Made by a program: the position numbers and the translations under genes. Positions 53,282 to 63,219 of a DNA stretch of 64,000 nucleotides are shown in pieces. The stretch is from assembly GCF_900156915.1 (NCBI RefSeq), contig NZ_LT732535.1, positions 1,874,079 to 1,938,078 on the forward strand, given 5' to 3'. Position 1 is the first letter of the stretch. Each line of letters begins with the position of its first letter. Under the pieces are notes generated by a model. It was not told the DNA's origin, ran no database searches, and saw only the letters and a program-made list of their open reading frames with translations. Origin of the DNA: Sediminibacillus massiliensis. GTDB taxonomy: Bacteria; Bacillota; Bacilli; Bacillales; Amphibacillaceae.

Positions 53282-54490
53282 TTATTTTGCATTTTCTCCT
53301 GACGATTCCCTGGCTTCCATCTCTTCCTTCAAACGGTCGATCCTGTCCTGAATAGGTGGATGACTAAAACGAAACCATTCAATCCAGAATACAGGATCAA
53401 TATCGCTTTTTGATTCTAACGCCATTCTCCTAAAACTTTCGACGCCAGTCTGCAAATCCTCTGTATGATTCATGGCATACACATCGGCAGCTTGTTCGAT
53501 TTTCCGGGAAACAAATAAGGAGACAGGTTGTGACGCAGTCATAAGCAAAGAAAAAAGCAATAGCAGGACAGGAATTGCTTTTAAATCATACTGTTTACCA
53601 AATCGTTTCTTTCCCTGGATATTTGACCAAATGAAGCGATAAATGACAGCAGTGAGGTAAAACAGAAAAAAGCTGAGCACAATATAACCTGCCACCCCAA
53701 TATAAACATGGCCGTGAACATAATGACCAATCTCATGAGCGAGAATGAACAGAATTTCCTCTTGAGGCATCCCTTGAAGGGTGGTATCCCAAAAAACAAT
53801 CCGCGCATTTCCCATTATCCCTGTAACATATGCATTAAAAGCAGTCGTTTTTTCGCTCTTATGGACTTGGAGAAGGGTTGCATCCTCCAGTCCGGACTTG
53901 TCTGTAAAGTCCTCTATTGCGGTTTTTAACGGCCCTTCTTCCATGACCGTGAACTTTTCATACAACGGATCAATCCATACTGGTTGGATATAGACGACAA
54001 ATAAAGCAATCGGAAGAGCGATCAACCATAAGCCGAACCACCAGTTTTTGTATTTCTTGATCAGTAGACGTACCACATAGATTCCGGCAGCTAAAACAAG
54101 CCAGAAAAATAAAAGATTCAACCCCAACTCATACATCCAGTTACCTATTGTCTGATGACTTGTTCCTTCTATATGGGTGATCGAAAACCATAGCAAATTG
54201 AACGGAAGCAGGATCAGTTCATATATAACTACCAGAAGTAGTGAAAAAATGAGTACTTTTATCCATTCTTTCTCAGTTGTATCATTCAGCCTGTCAACCC
54301 AGGTGGAAGACCAGCCTTTTTTAATCAATATGTACAAGAGCAGCCATTCCAAGGGAAGCTTGGAGAAAAAAACTGCATGCGCAAGCGCAGCATACTTTGA
54401 GTCTGCCAGTGTTTGCAATGGATAAAAATAAACGAAATAACACCAAATGACAATCAAATAAAGGATGTAACCCGTTAATAACTTTTTCAT
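53282..54490 (-). CDS. M48-family membrane zinc metalloprotease (YhfN-like)
   Basis: This 402-residue membrane protease has the zinc motif HEIGH in EEILFILAHEIGHYVHGH near residue 262. The third ligand Glu is in ARKIEQAADVYAMNHT near 341. Seven or so helices, including LLTGYILYLIVIWCYFVYFY at the start, match the CAAX-prenyl-protease-1 (Ste24) layout. ATG 54490 follows GGGGGAAG. It corresponds to B. subtilis yhfN by synteny with lcfB (yhfL). Substrates unknown. Confidence 0.92.
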   Translation of the reverse strand: MKKLLTGYILYLIVIWCYFVYFYPLQTLADSKYAALAHAVFFSKLPLEWLLLYILIKKGWSSTWVDRLNDTTEKEWIKVLIFSLLLVVIYELILLPFNLLWFSITHIEGTSHQTIGNWMYELGLNLLFFWLVLAAGIYVVRLLIKKYKNWWFGLWLIALPIALFVVYIQPVWIDPLYEKFTVMEEGPLKTAIEDFTDKSGLEDATLLQVHKSEKTTAFNAYVTGIMGNARIVFWDTTLQGMPQEEILFILAHEIGHYVHGHVYIGVAGYIVLSFFLFYLTAVIYRFIWSNIQGKKRFGKQYDLKAIPVLLLLFSLLMTASQPVSLFVSRKIEQAADVYAMNHTEDLQTGVESFRRMALESKSDIDPVFWIEWFRFSHPPIQDRIDRLKEEMEARESSGENAK

Positions 54491-54631
54491 CCCAACTTCC
54501 CCCTTGCCTGTGCTGTAAAAATCAATAAATCCCCTGCCATCCTCTGACAAGGGATTCCTTAAATCTTACCATGCAGCCAGGAAACAAGTAAATGTCTTGG
54601 TGCAGAAGTCTTAAGAACGACCGAGCAGGAA

Positions 54632-56170
54632 TTAAGGGGCCACGATATCCCGCAGTTGTTTCCTTAGAATTTTACCAGTTGTATTCTTTGGAAGCTCCTC
54701 GAGAAACTCTATTCTCGTGGGCAATTTATATTTAGCAAGATGTTCCTTGCAATAATCAACCAGTTCTGCTTCTGTCACTGCAGGATTGTTTGTGACGACA
54801 AAAGCTGAAACAGTTTCACCACTATATGGATCAGGCCTGCCGACAACAGCAACTTCGGATACCTCTGGGTGTTCATATAATACTTCTTCTACTTCACGCG
54901 GATAGACATTGTACCCACCGACTAAGATCATGTCTTTTTTCCTGTCAACAATATAGAAATATCCCTCATCATCCATTCTTGCCATATCCCCGGTATATAA
55001 CCATCCATCCTTCAGGGCAGCTTCGGTCTCTTCGGGCTGTTTATAGTATCCGGCCATAACATTCGGACCCTTCACAACCAGTTCACCGACTTCCCCAACA
55101 GGTAATTCCTCTCCAAGCTCGTCCACTACTTTATTTACTACGTTTCTGATATTCGTCCCGATGGAACCAGGTTTTCGCTCTCTGTCCAACGGATTGAAAC
55201 ATGTGACAGGGGATGCCTCCGACAATCCATACCCTTCCGAAATCCTGACCTGAAATTTCTCCTCAAAATTCTTCAAAAGAGCGACAGGCATGGATGCGCC
55301 GCCTGAAATGCACAAGCGGATGCTGCTAAAGTCGGCAGGGCTCACGTCAGGTGTACGAAGTAAATAATTGTACATTGTCGGAACACCGGCAAAGACAGTC
55401 GCCTGCTGCTCCCGGGCCAAAGTGAATACTGCCTGTGGGGAAAAATTAGGAACAATCAGAATGGTTCCCCCGTTCATAAGGGGAGCGTTCAAAGCGACAG
55501 TCAGACAGAAGACATGAAACATAGGCAGTGCCGCAATGACTCTGTCTTGCTCGTTAATTGTCAGGTAATCGGCAGTATCTTTAGCATTCGAATAGAGATT
55601 CCGATGTGTTAGCATAGCTCCTTTTGGTTTTCCCGTTGTCCCGGATGTATAAAGGATGACAGCGACATCCGGTTCCTTCAATTCGGGTCTTGAAAACTGA
55701 TTTCTATTCTCACCCAGCATATTTGTAAACGTTTTCATTTTTGGTGCAAGCAAACTTTGTCCCCAGTCAATCCCTGCTCCTGTGTCTGCCACGATATAGT
55801 CCTGGACATCCTCTAAGTCATCGGCCATCGCTGCCATTTTTTCCAATAAAATATCCATTGTAAGTATGCCTTTAATATCTCCATTTTGAAGAATGTATGT
55901 CATCTCATCGGGAGTATAAATAGGATTAATCGGGATGACCGTCAATCCAGCACGCAGAGCACCATAAAGACCAATGATGAAAAATGGGCTATTCCCGGCG
56001 ATAAGCGCAATATGGTCGCCTTTTTGATAACCCATATCCTGCAATTGCCCGGCAAACCTCGTTACCATCACGTCTAATTCTGCATAACTTGTTTCCTCGC
56101 CATTAAATAAATATGCTGCTTTCTCCGGGTGCCGATCAGCTATTCTTGACAGTTGATCACTAAGATTCAT
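54632..56170 (-). CDS. lcfB: Long-chain fatty-acid-CoA ligase
   Basis: This 512-residue AMP-forming enzyme activates fatty acids for beta-oxidation. The P-loop-like [14 protein letters not shown] lies near residue 174. [10 protein letters not shown], the adenylate motif [14 protein letters not shown] and the lysine in [14 protein letters not shown] near the end are all present. GGAGGGG precedes the ATG. Position corresponds to B. subtilis yhfL (lcfB). A FadR-type operator and promoter lie directly upstream, so it should be induced by long-chain acyl-CoA. Confidence 0.94.
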   Translation of the reverse strand: MNLSDQLSRIADRHPEKAAYLFNGEETSYAELDVMVTRFAGQLQDMGYQKGDHIALIAGNSPFFIIGLYGALRAGLTVIPINPIYTPDEMTYILQNGDIKGILTMDILLEKMAAMADDLEDVQDYIVADTGAGIDWGQSLLAPKMKTFTNMLGENRNQFSRPELKEPDVAVILYTSGTTGKPKGAMLTHRNLYSNAKDTADYLTINEQDRVIAALPMFHVFCLTVALNAPLMNGGTILIVPNFSPQAVFTLAREQQATVFAGVPTMYNYLLRTPDVSPADFSSIRLCISGGASMPVALLKNFEEKFQVRISEGYGLSEASPVTCFNPLDRERKPGSIGTNIRNVVNKVVDELGEELPVGEVGELVVKGPNVMAGYYKQPEETEAALKDGWLYTGDMARMDDEGYFYIVDRKKDMILVGGYNVYPREVEEVLYEHPEVSEVAVVGRPDPYSGETVSAFVVTNNPAVTEAELVDYCKEHLAKYKLPTRIEFLEELPKNTTGKILRKQLRDIVAP

Positions 56171-56183
56171 GAAACCCCTCCTT

Positions 56184-56201
56184 TGAATGAATGGTCATTC
56201 A
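56184..56201. promoter_or_regulatory. FadR operator upstream of lcfB
   Basis: TGAATGAATGGTCATTCA is a 7-4-7 palindrome matching the B. subtilis FadR consensus TGAATGAMTANTCATTCA at all but one position. It follows a SigA promoter on the minus strand, with -35 TTGCTA at 56243-56248 and -10 TATAAT at 56220-56225 (17-base spacing). It lies in the early transcribed region before the ribosome site. Confidence 0.85.
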
Positions 56202-56273
56202 TTAATGGTACTAATATCTATTATATGGTACGAACTATATGCTAGCAAGAGGCCTGAAAGAAAAACAAAACAA

Positions 56274-56300
56274 AAATCCTCCAGCAGATATGGCTGGAGG
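56274..56300 (-). terminator. Terminator of lplJ
   Basis: CCTCCAGC pairs with GCTGGAGG around CATATCT and is followed on the minus strand by ATTTTGTTTTG. It comes shortly after the lplJ stop and before the lcfB promoter. Confidence 0.85.
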
Positions 56301-56310
56301 TCATAATTTT

Positions 56311-57306
56311 TCAATAAATCAAATTAACAAACTCTTCTTTGGTGATTTTTCCTAGATAATGATTGATATCAAGATCGCTGATTGCTTCATCGATCGAGCG
56401 GCGTTCATACCGAGTACCTTTCAATCTTTCTTCGATGTCCGTTACGTCGCCTACGCCGAAAAAGTCACCATAAATTTTGGCATTTTCAATAATGCCTTTC
56501 TTCACATCAAGCCGGACATCAACGGCGCCAGCGGCAAATTTATGGGATTGCTGAATGTTGAATGCCGGAGACTTTCCATAATTCCAATCCCACTGTTGAT
56601 AACGCTCCTCAGAAAGCTTATGGATGTTTGCCCAATCCTGCTCGGTCAGTTTATATTGTGGAACGTCTTTTACATCATTGACATTGAAGATATGCTTTAA
56701 GATTAATTCCTTAAACCCTTCCACCGTGATTTGTTCTTCCAAGAACTCCGAAATATTGGCGACACGGCTGCGGATTGACTTGATACCTTTTGACTTGATT
56801 TTCTCCAATTTCACATTAAGGGCAGATACGACATTTTCAATTTCTGAATCAAGCATCAATGTTCCATGACTGAACATCCGGCCTTTTGTAGAGAATTGGG
56901 CGTTCCCAGAGATTTTCCTGCCATCAACGACTATATCGTTTCTTCCTTTTAGTTCTGCATTTACACCCAGTTGTTTCAACGCATCTGTAACAGGCTCAGT
57001 GAATTTAGCAAAGTCATGGAAACTGTTCCCGTCGTCTTTTGTTATAAAGCTGAAGTTCAAGTTGCCGAGATCATGGTAAACAGCTCCACCGCCGGAAAGG
57101 CGCCGTACTACATGGATTCTGTTTTCATCTACATAGTTTGTATTGATCTCTTCGATGGTATTTTGGTTTTTACCTATAATAATCGAAGGCTCGTTCACAT
57201 AGAACAACAAATATGTATCGTCCTCGCCGAAATTTTTCAAAATATATTCTTCAATTGCCAAATTGATATGAGGATCGTGAATCCCTTCATTATCAATATA
57301 TAACAT
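56311..57306 (-). CDS. lplJ: Lipoate-protein ligase
   Basis: This 331-residue enzyme attaches scavenged lipoate to 2-oxoacid dehydrogenases and the glycine cleavage H protein. The family motif is VVRRLSGGGAVYHDLGNLNFSFI near residue 70. The catalytic-lysine region is GRNDIVVDGRKISGNAQ. The C-terminal accessory domain present in LplJ/LplA proteins is complete. AAGGAGG precedes the ATG. Synteny with yhfI fits B. subtilis yhfJ (lplJ). Confidence 0.95.
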   Translation of the reverse strand: MLYIDNEGIHDPHINLAIEEYILKNFGEDDTYLLFYVNEPSIIIGKNQNTIEEINTNYVDENRIHVVRRLSGGGAVYHDLGNLNFSFITKDDGNSFHDFAKFTEPVTDALKQLGVNAELKGRNDIVVDGRKISGNAQFSTKGRMFSHGTLMLDSEIENVVSALNVKLEKIKSKGIKSIRSRVANISEFLEEQITVEGFKELILKHIFNVNDVKDVPQYKLTEQDWANIHKLSEERYQQWDWNYGKSPAFNIQQSHKFAAGAVDVRLDVKKGIIENAKIYGDFFGVGDVTDIEERLKGTRYERRSIDEAISDLDINHYLGKITKEEFVNLIY

Positions 57307-57379
57307 AGTGAAAACCTCCTTAACTTATCTAGTACTATCTTATCCCATGTCGCATGCCAGAGCAATCCTCCGGCATCGG

Positions 57380-58111
57380 TTATTTGGCCCATACGAACCC
57401 TTCATGCGCCAAATGGACAGGTCCTTTAAAGTAGGCCCTTGCCTCTTCCGGAAGTTTCGTTATTTCGCCATGATGAGGCAGATGGCTTAGTACAAGCTCT
57501 TTCACCCCTGCCTTTGCTGCAATTTCCGCTCCCTGCCTGCTGTTCATGTGTCCGGCTTTCGAAGCATCCTGTCCCTCATAAAAGTTGCAATCGGTAATGA
57601 GCAAATCTGCCCCTTCACTAAAAGCAACCCAATCCTCTTTATAACTTGTGTCGGCTGTGTAAACGATTACCTTCTCACCCTCGGATATTCTCATCCCATA
57701 ACAAGGTGCGGGATGCACTGTTTCCAAGAAACGGAATTGGAACGGACCTATCTCGAGGGGCTGATCTGGTTCATATGCTATCCCTTTTGTATATTGATGG
57801 CTGAGCTTTTCGAAAGCTTCCCTGTCCCGCAAGTGACCATAGATTGGCAGCACATGGTCTGTCTGTTGAATGGAATTCTGAACCAGCCAGCTATACTGAA
57901 GGACACCCACATCCGCAATATGATCGTTATGATAATGAGATAATATTACAGCATTTAAATCCATAATATTTTTATAAGCCGGAATCTTGGAGACGGCTCC
58001 ACTGCCACAATCGATCAGGCAGGTAAACCCGCCTTTTTCCAATAAATAAGCAGACGTTGCGCCGCCTTGTTCTGGATATGCTCCCCAATATCCGATAATC
58101 GTCCATTTCAT
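57380..58111 (-). CDS. yhfI: Metallo-beta-lactamase-fold hydrolase YhfI
   Basis: This 243-residue hydrolase resembles RNase Z/ElaC-type enzymes. The metal motif is LSHYHNDHIADVG near residue 57. Further ligands are in VHPAPCYG, ITDCNFYEG and LSHLPHHGE. ATG 58111 has GAGGTG five bases upstream; the TTG one codon earlier is less likely. Substrate unknown. In Bacillus it lies between yhfH and lplJ, as here. Confidence 0.9.
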   Translation of the reverse strand: MKWTIIGYWGAYPEQGGATSAYLLEKGGFTCLIDCGSGAVSKIPAYKNIMDLNAVILSHYHNDHIADVGVLQYSWLVQNSIQQTDHVLPIYGHLRDREAFEKLSHQYTKGIAYEPDQPLEIGPFQFRFLETVHPAPCYGMRISEGEKVIVYTADTSYKEDWVAFSEGADLLITDCNFYEGQDASKAGHMNSRQGAEIAAKAGVKELVLSHLPHHGEITKLPEEARAYFKGPVHLAHEGFVWAK

Positions 58112-58214
58112 CAAATCACCTCAATAAAAAGATAATTGTGTTACAACAGTCCATTGATTTATGACACCTGTAATAGTACAATAAAAATACACTAACAGAT
58201 GGAGGGATCTAGCT

Positions 58215-58343
58215 ATGATGAGCATTGTTGAGTTTTTCAGAAATCTGCCTCGAAAAAAGTGTCAAAAATGTGGTAATGACATGGTGGAACAAGCTGATTG
58301 TTACGGTAACTTGTGCGACAATTGTGATCATCCAGCCAGATAA
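58215..58343 (+). CDS. yhfH: YhfH-like zinc-ribbon mini-protein
   Basis: This 42-residue protein starts at ATG 58215 after GGAGGGATCTAGCT. It has the form MMSIVEFFRNLPRKKCQKCG followed by a second CDNC pair. The CxxC-(N)-CxxC layout is that of a small zinc ribbon, as in B. subtilis YhfH, and it is divergent from yhfI as there. The role is unknown. A terminator lies 26 bases on. Confidence 0.88.
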   Translation: MMSIVEFFRNLPRKKCQKCGNDMVEQADCYGNLCDNCDHPAR

Positions 58344-58368
58344 AATATCCTACTAGCAATTATTCCCA

Positions 58369-58397
58369 AAGCAGCTTTTCTTAAGCTGCTTTTTTTG
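58369..58397 (+). terminator. Terminator of yhfH
   Basis: AAGCAGCTT pairs with AAGCTGCTT around TTCTT and is followed by seven T. Confidence 0.9.
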
Positions 58398-58702
58398 TTG
58401 TTATAATACAGGAATTAAACCTATTTAAAAACGTGCTTCAAAAAAGCCTTTTGAAGTAGGTAATAGCCTGTGTCAATAAGCTCTCACATTGGATTTATGC
58501 ACTTTTGAAAACCGATTCTACTTTGCAGGATATAGCGTAAGAACAATATCTAGCTGAAAAGTAAAACCTTCCCAGTAAGACGCTTAGGAAGGTTTTTTTG
58601 GTATGCTAATTTCCAGTAGGAAACTATTAGTTGGTTTAGTTAAAATAGACACATACTTTATGTTGCTTTACCTTCTTAATCCATGTCCCTCCGTCCCCGT
58701 AT
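58398..58702. other. Gene-free interval with an orphan promoter and hairpins
   Basis: TATAAT at 58401-58406 follows directly on the yhfH terminator. A perfect CTTCAAAA/TTTTGAAG hairpin lies near 58437-58457. At 58563-58601 a plus-strand terminator (AAAACCTTCC/GGAAGGTTTT then TTT) ends the region, though no plus-strand gene lies before it. Either a small RNA or the remains of a lost gene would explain this. Confidence 0.4.
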
Positions 58703-59323
58703 TTATTCAGCCTCTTCCTTTGTAAATTCAAATGAGATGGTATTTGCATTAGCATGGGACTCGCCACTAATTAATGAATAAGAATTGCCAACAGGTACAT
58801 CATATAATAATACGCCGGTTTGTGATTTATCAGGTTGTATTTCACCTGGCCACTCTTCTGCAACACCTTCTATGTAGAACCAAGGAGTACTACCGACATG
58901 TTCATTTTTTAAACTAATGCCTAATCCATCATCAGCGATGACTGGCTCTTCGCTTAGGTTTTTTACTGTTACGTCAGCGATGACATAGTTACCTTCCTGG
59001 CTTGGTTCATCTCCCGCAGTATCCGTAATTTCAACAGAATTAAGTGTAATTTCGAATTCGCGTATAATGTCTTGATAACCATACTTGTAATGAGCCGTGT
59101 CGCCAATAGATAAGCCGAGCTGATCTTCAGGTAAATCAAGGTCCCCGAACAAACTGTCATTACTATCGTTTTCCTCTTTATCTTCATTTCCTTCAGATGT
59201 AGTCGTGGTTTCTGCTGCATCAGAAGTATCGCTTACCTCTTCATCTTCCGCTGAGTTACCGCAAGCACTGATGAACAGAATACTGATAAATAAAGTTGAT
59301 ACTAATAAAATTCTTTTCTTCAA
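58703..59323 (-). CDS. DUF4352 lipoprotein
   Basis: This 206-residue protein starts at TTG 59323 with GGAGGG six bases upstream. The signal peptide with lipobox ISAC puts Cys near residue 21. A 40-residue acidic Ser/Thr/Glu/Asp linker follows. The DUF4352 Ig-like domain comes next, with the typical FEITLNSVEITD and YVIADVTVKNLSEEP. Such proteins are surface lipoproteins of unknown function. It stands alone. Confidence 0.88.
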   Translation of the reverse strand: MKKRILLVSTLFISILFISACGNSAEDEEVSDTSDAAETTTTSEGNEDKEENDSNDSLFGDLDLPEDQLGLSIGDTAHYKYGYQDIIREFEITLNSVEITDTAGDEPSQEGNYVIADVTVKNLSEEPVIADDGLGISLKNEHVGSTPWFYIEGVAEEWPGEIQPDKSQTGVLLYDVPVGNSYSLISGESHANANTISFEFTKEEAE

Positions 59324-59674
59324 CTATATCCCTCCAAAATAATGTTATCAATTAGCAAGTCCTAGATGCTTCTTATTTAGAATCTAGTAATTAATTTTAC
59401 CATAAGAGGTTAATTTTTCCACTCATCTTTTCTGAATCCTGTTACATCCAATAAAGACTCTTTCTGACAGTCAAAAGTTGTCATCTCACTTTAAACCCCT
59501 TCTTATCATATACCAACACTACAAAAAAGCCTTACCATTTAATATGGCAAGGCTTTGAACAATAATTGGTTTTATATACTACGTTTATATGTCTTTTCAC
59601 TTGTCATTTCGATTGTATTTCTAACCACTTTTTTTTAGAAATACACCTTACAACGGGACTCTTTAGTCCATGAC
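59324..59674. other. Gene-free interval between the DUF4352 gene and hemY
   Basis: Contains the hemEHY terminator (59523-59556) and AT-rich sequence that should hold the promoter of the DUF4352 gene. No open frame with a ribosome site is visible. Confidence 0.5.
59523..59556 (-). terminator. Terminator of hemEHY
   Basis: AAAGCCTTGCCAT pairs with ATGGTAAGGCTTT around a short loop and is followed on the minus strand by TTTTTT. It lies about 120 bases past the hemY stop. Confidence 0.82.
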
Positions 59675-61084
59675 TCATGCTTTTTCTCTGAGGAAATTCA
59701 AGGTTTTTTCTACCGCTGCTTCTCCTTGATCGATGCAGTCCGGGATGCCGATGCCTTCATAAGAACTCCCTGCAAGAAATACACCCGGCAGTTCCTGGCT
59801 CATCTTCTCCCTTATATAGTTCAATCTCTGTTTATGACCAACTGAATATTGCGGCATGGCATCTTTCCACCTGCTCACAATGAAAAACTCCGGATCTCCA
59901 TTGATTGTCATGATTTTCTTTAAATCATGAAGAACGATATCGACAATTTCCTGATCCGATAAGTCCACTACACCTTCATCACCAGGCCTGCCCACATAAC
60001 AACGTAGCAGGACTTTTCCTTCAGGAGCAGATTCCGGCCATTTTTTATCAGTCCATGTACAAGCCGTAATGCGGTAGTCACTGTTTCTGGATACGACAAA
60101 ACCGGTACCATCGATATTGTTTTTAATCGAGGAAGCATCGAAAGCCAAAGCCACATTGGCAACGGACGTGGCCGGCATCTGTTTGAAAGAATCCATGAAT
60201 TCAAATTGGCTGAACATGCGCCTTACAGCAAAATGAGGCGCTGCCAAAATCACACTGTCGGCTTTTTGTACTTCGCCGCTGCCAAGCAATAAATGATAAT
60301 GACCGTCCTTACGTTCAATGTGGTCAACTTGTTCTCCTTTGATGACTGTTCCTTCCGGCAGATGTTCTTCCACTGCATGGACCAGTGTCTCCAATCCACC
60401 TCGGATGGAGTAGAACATACTTGGTTTTTTCCCTTTTGTGTTTCGCTTCTTTGGCATTGTCTTATTCAAGCCTTTTATCAGGCTGCCGTGTTTTTGTTCC
60501 AACTCGTAAAAGTTAGGGAAAGTAGCCATTAAACTTAAATCATCAATGTCCCCGGCATAAATACCTGATAACAACGGTTCTACGAGATTTTCCACCAATT
60601 CATCGCCAAAACGACGCCGGAAGAACAGTCCGAGCGATTGGTCTTCCGCCTGTTTCCCTTTAGGCTTGATGAAGTCCAACCCGGCACGGAGCTTTCCTTT
60701 CGGGGTGAAGATTCCTGAAAACAGGAATGGCCTCACCTGTGTGGGAATTCCCATAAATGAACCACTTGGCATCTTGTGCAATTTATTGCCTGCAAGGATG
60801 TAAGACTGGCCTGTCCCGTTTTTGATCAAACTGTCCTTCAGACCGACTTCTTCAGCCAGCCTGGCCGCAGACTGCTTTCGGATCAAAAAGGAGTCTGGGC
60901 CCCGCTCTATGGTAAACCCGTCTTTTTGAACCGACATTATCTTGCCGCCAAGTCTGTTACTGGCTTCGATTAACTTCACCTCATACGGAAGCTGCTGTTC
61001 CTCGATCTGCTTGTTCAAATAATAAGCAGCCGTCAATCCTGCTATTCCTCCGCCGATAATGGCAATCTGCTTGTTATCAGTCAT
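59675..61084 (-). CDS. hemY: Coproporphyrinogen III oxidase (HemY/CgoX type)
   Basis: This 469-residue FAD enzyme acts in haem synthesis. In Gram-positives HemY oxidises coproporphyrinogen III to coproporphyrin III. The dinucleotide motif [17 protein letters not shown] begins at residue 7, and the C-terminal FAD part is [24 protein letters not shown] 61084 overlaps hemH by 8 bases. Frames extending upstream run inside hemH and are not used. Confidence 0.95.
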   Translation of the reverse strand: MTDNKQIAIIGGGIAGLTAAYYLNKQIEEQQLPYEVKLIEASNRLGGKIMSVQKDGFTIERGPDSFLIRKQSAARLAEEVGLKDSLIKNGTGQSYILAGNKLHKMPSGSFMGIPTQVRPFLFSGIFTPKGKLRAGLDFIKPKGKQAEDQSLGLFFRRRFGDELVENLVEPLLSGIYAGDIDDLSLMATFPNFYELEQKHGSLIKGLNKTMPKKRNTKGKKPSMFYSIRGGLETLVHAVEEHLPEGTVIKGEQVDHIERKDGHYHLLLGSGEVQKADSVILAAPHFAVRRMFSQFEFMDSFKQMPATSVANVALAFDASSIKNNIDGTGFVVSRNSDYRITACTWTDKKWPESAPEGKVLLRCYVGRPGDEGVVDLSDQEIVDIVLHDLKKIMTINGDPEFFIVSRWKDAMPQYSVGHKQRLNYIREKMSQELPGVFLAGSSYEGIGIPDCIDQGEAAVEKTLNFLREKA

Positions 61085-62027
61085 TCCGATCAGGGCTTTT
61101 CCACTTGCTGAGCACAACATCTGCCAGTGTATTGATGAATTTCGGAGCAGCATTCGGCATATCCGGACGGTAGTAATTAGCTCCAAGCTCCTCACAGACT
61201 ACTTTACACTCATAATCGTTGTCATACAGAACTTCCAGGTGGTCGGCCACAAATCCGACAGGTGCATAGACAAATGAGCGATACCCTTTTTGTTCATACA
61301 GGTCCCGGGTAAGATCCTGTACATCAGGACCAAGCCATGGATCTGGTGTATTTCCTTCACTCTGCCAGCCAATCTCATATTGAGTTATGCCGGTTGATTC
61401 GGAAATCAATTCAGCTGTTTTCTTCAACTGATCGGGGTATGGGTCACCGTTTTGGATAATTTTTTCAGGAAGACTGTGGGCAGAAACTACAAGTACCGCT
61501 TTGTCTTTTTCCTGTTCATCCATCTGTCCGTAGACTTTTGAGATGGCTTCGACCCAGTAATTGATGAAACCTGGCTCATCATACCAGCTTTCAACAGAGT
61601 AAATGGCAGGTTTTCCATGTTTATCTGCTTCCTTCTGGGCTCTGCCATTATAAGATTTAACACTGAAAGTAGAGTAGTGCGGCGCAAGAACGATCGACAC
61701 CGCTTCTTCAATGCCGTCTTCAGCCATTTGGGCGACTGCATCTTCGATGAATGGTTCGATATGTTTCAATCCTAAGTAATGGACAAATTCCACGTCATCC
61801 TGGACAGTATTCAAACGTACTTCCAATGCCTCTGCTTGCTGTTTGGTGATTTTCGCCAAAGGGGAAATACCGCCAATTGCTCTATACCTTTCCGTCAAAT
61901 CTTCCAACATTTCCGGGGTTGGCTTTCTGCCATGCCTTATATCTGTATAATATCTTTCAATATCCTCTTCTTGATATGGAGTACCGTAGGCCATGACAAG
62001 TAAGCCGACTTTTTTCTTTGCCACTTT
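61077..62027 (-). CDS. hemH: Coproporphyrin ferrochelatase HemH
   Basis: This 316-residue ferrochelatase inserts iron into the porphyrin ring. The start is GTG 62027, with GAGGTG six bases before it. The TTG at 62033 directly abuts that site. The active histidine is in [12 protein letters not shown] near residue 182, and the conserved acidic residue is in [17 protein letters not shown] near 263. The tyrosine in MAYGTPYQ is also conserved. Middle gene of hemE-hemH-hemY. Confidence 0.95.
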   Translation of the reverse strand, partial: KVAKKKVGLLVMAYGTPYQEEDIERYYTDIRHGRKPTPEMLEDLTERYRAIGGISPLAKITKQQAEALEVRLNTVQDDVEFVHYLGLKHIEPFIEDAVAQMAEDGIEEAVSIVLAPHYSTFSVKSYNGRAQKEADKHGKPAIYSVESWYDEPGFINYWVEAISKVYGQMDEQEKDKAVLVVSAHSLPEKIIQNGDPYPDQLKKTAELISESTGITQYEIGWQSEGNTPDPWLGPDVQDLTRDLYEQKGYRSFVYAPVGFVADHLEVLYDNDYECKVVCEELGANYYRPDMPNAAPKFINTLADVVLSKWKSPDRND

Positions 62028-62054
62028 CAACACCTCTATCTTTCGATCAAAACA

Positions 62055-63089
62055 TTATTTTTGTGAATATCGATGAATCAAGCTAGTCAATTCTTTCAAC
62101 GTAGCAGGTTGTATTTCGGGTGTGACACCGTGTCCAAGGTTGAAAACAAAACCCGGCTGACTGCTTCCCTCATCTAGTATTGCTTTTGTCCGTTCTTCGA
62201 TTACATTCCAGTCAGAGAGAAGGATCGCAGGGTCGAGATTCCCTTGCAATGTCTTCGTAATCCCCATTTCCCGTGCCTCTGTCACGGAAATTCTCCAATC
62301 AAGCCCAATTACATCGACTGGGAGGTCATTCCATTCCATTATCAGGTGACGAGCTCCGACACCGAACAAAATCAATGGTACATTCTCTGTCTGTAATTCA
62401 TTGAAAATCCGTTCCATTACTGGTTTGATGAAATAACGATAATCCGCTGCATTTAAAGATCCGACCCAAGAATCAAAAATCTGAAATGCTTTTGCTCCGG
62501 CATTTATTTGCGCCTTCGCATACGTAATCGTCATATCGGCTAATTTGTCCATCAAAGCAAACCATGTCTCCGGTTCACTGTACATCATGGCTTTTGTTTT
62601 ATGATAATTTTTCGAAGGGCCGCCCTCGATCATATAACTAGCCAATGTAAATGGAGCACCGCTGAATCCGATTAAAGGTACATCCAATTGTTCTTCCGAG
62701 AGAAGACGAATCGTTTCCAACACATATGGAACATCGGAGATCGGATCGATTGAACCAAGTTTTTCGACATCGCGGATTGAACGAATCGGATCGTCAATCA
62801 CAGGTCCGATACCCGATTTGATCTCCACATCCACTCCGATGGCTGGTAGAGGAGACATGATATCTTTATACAGGATCGCTGCATCGACACCATAGTGTTC
62901 AACCGGCAGTCTGGTTACATAAGCACACAGCTCCGGTTGATGGGTTATTTCAAACAAAGAATATTTTTCTTTTAATTCGCGGTATTCTTTCTGAGATCTG
63001 CCCGCTTGTCTCATGTACCACACTGGAGTATAGTCCGTTTCTTCTCCTCTAAAAGCTTTTAGAATTGTGTCGTTCGTTTTTCTCGCCAT
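62055..63089 (-). CDS. hemE: Uroporphyrinogen decarboxylase
   Basis: This 344-residue enzyme decarboxylates uroporphyrinogen III to coproporphyrinogen III. Signatures are [20 protein letters not shown] near residue 20 and [23 protein letters not shown] near 140. ATG 63089 (MARKTND) has AAGGGTG nine bases upstream. The GTG three codons earlier overlaps that site. A likely promoter, TTGGTG and TATACA 18 bases apart, lies on the minus strand around 63148-63178. Confidence 0.96.
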   Translation of the reverse strand: MARKTNDTILKAFRGEETDYTPVWYMRQAGRSQKEYRELKEKYSLFEITHQPELCAYVTRLPVEHYGVDAAILYKDIMSPLPAIGVDVEIKSGIGPVIDDPIRSIRDVEKLGSIDPISDVPYVLETIRLLSEEQLDVPLIGFSGAPFTLASYMIEGGPSKNYHKTKAMMYSEPETWFALMDKLADMTITYAKAQINAGAKAFQIFDSWVGSLNAADYRYFIKPVMERIFNELQTENVPLILFGVGARHLIMEWNDLPVDVIGLDWRISVTEAREMGITKTLQGNLDPAILLSDWNVIEERTKAILDEGSSQPGFVFNLGHGVTPEIQPATLKELTSLIHRYSQK

Positions 63090-63219
63090 TATTTTCACCC
63101 TTCATTTCTAATCCATTCCATCATTACTATAACGATTTAACTTTCTTCTGTATAGCAATTGACCTTATTTGTCACCAATTTGTACGTTATTTATCGAAGG
63201 TTGACGAACTATCAAATTG

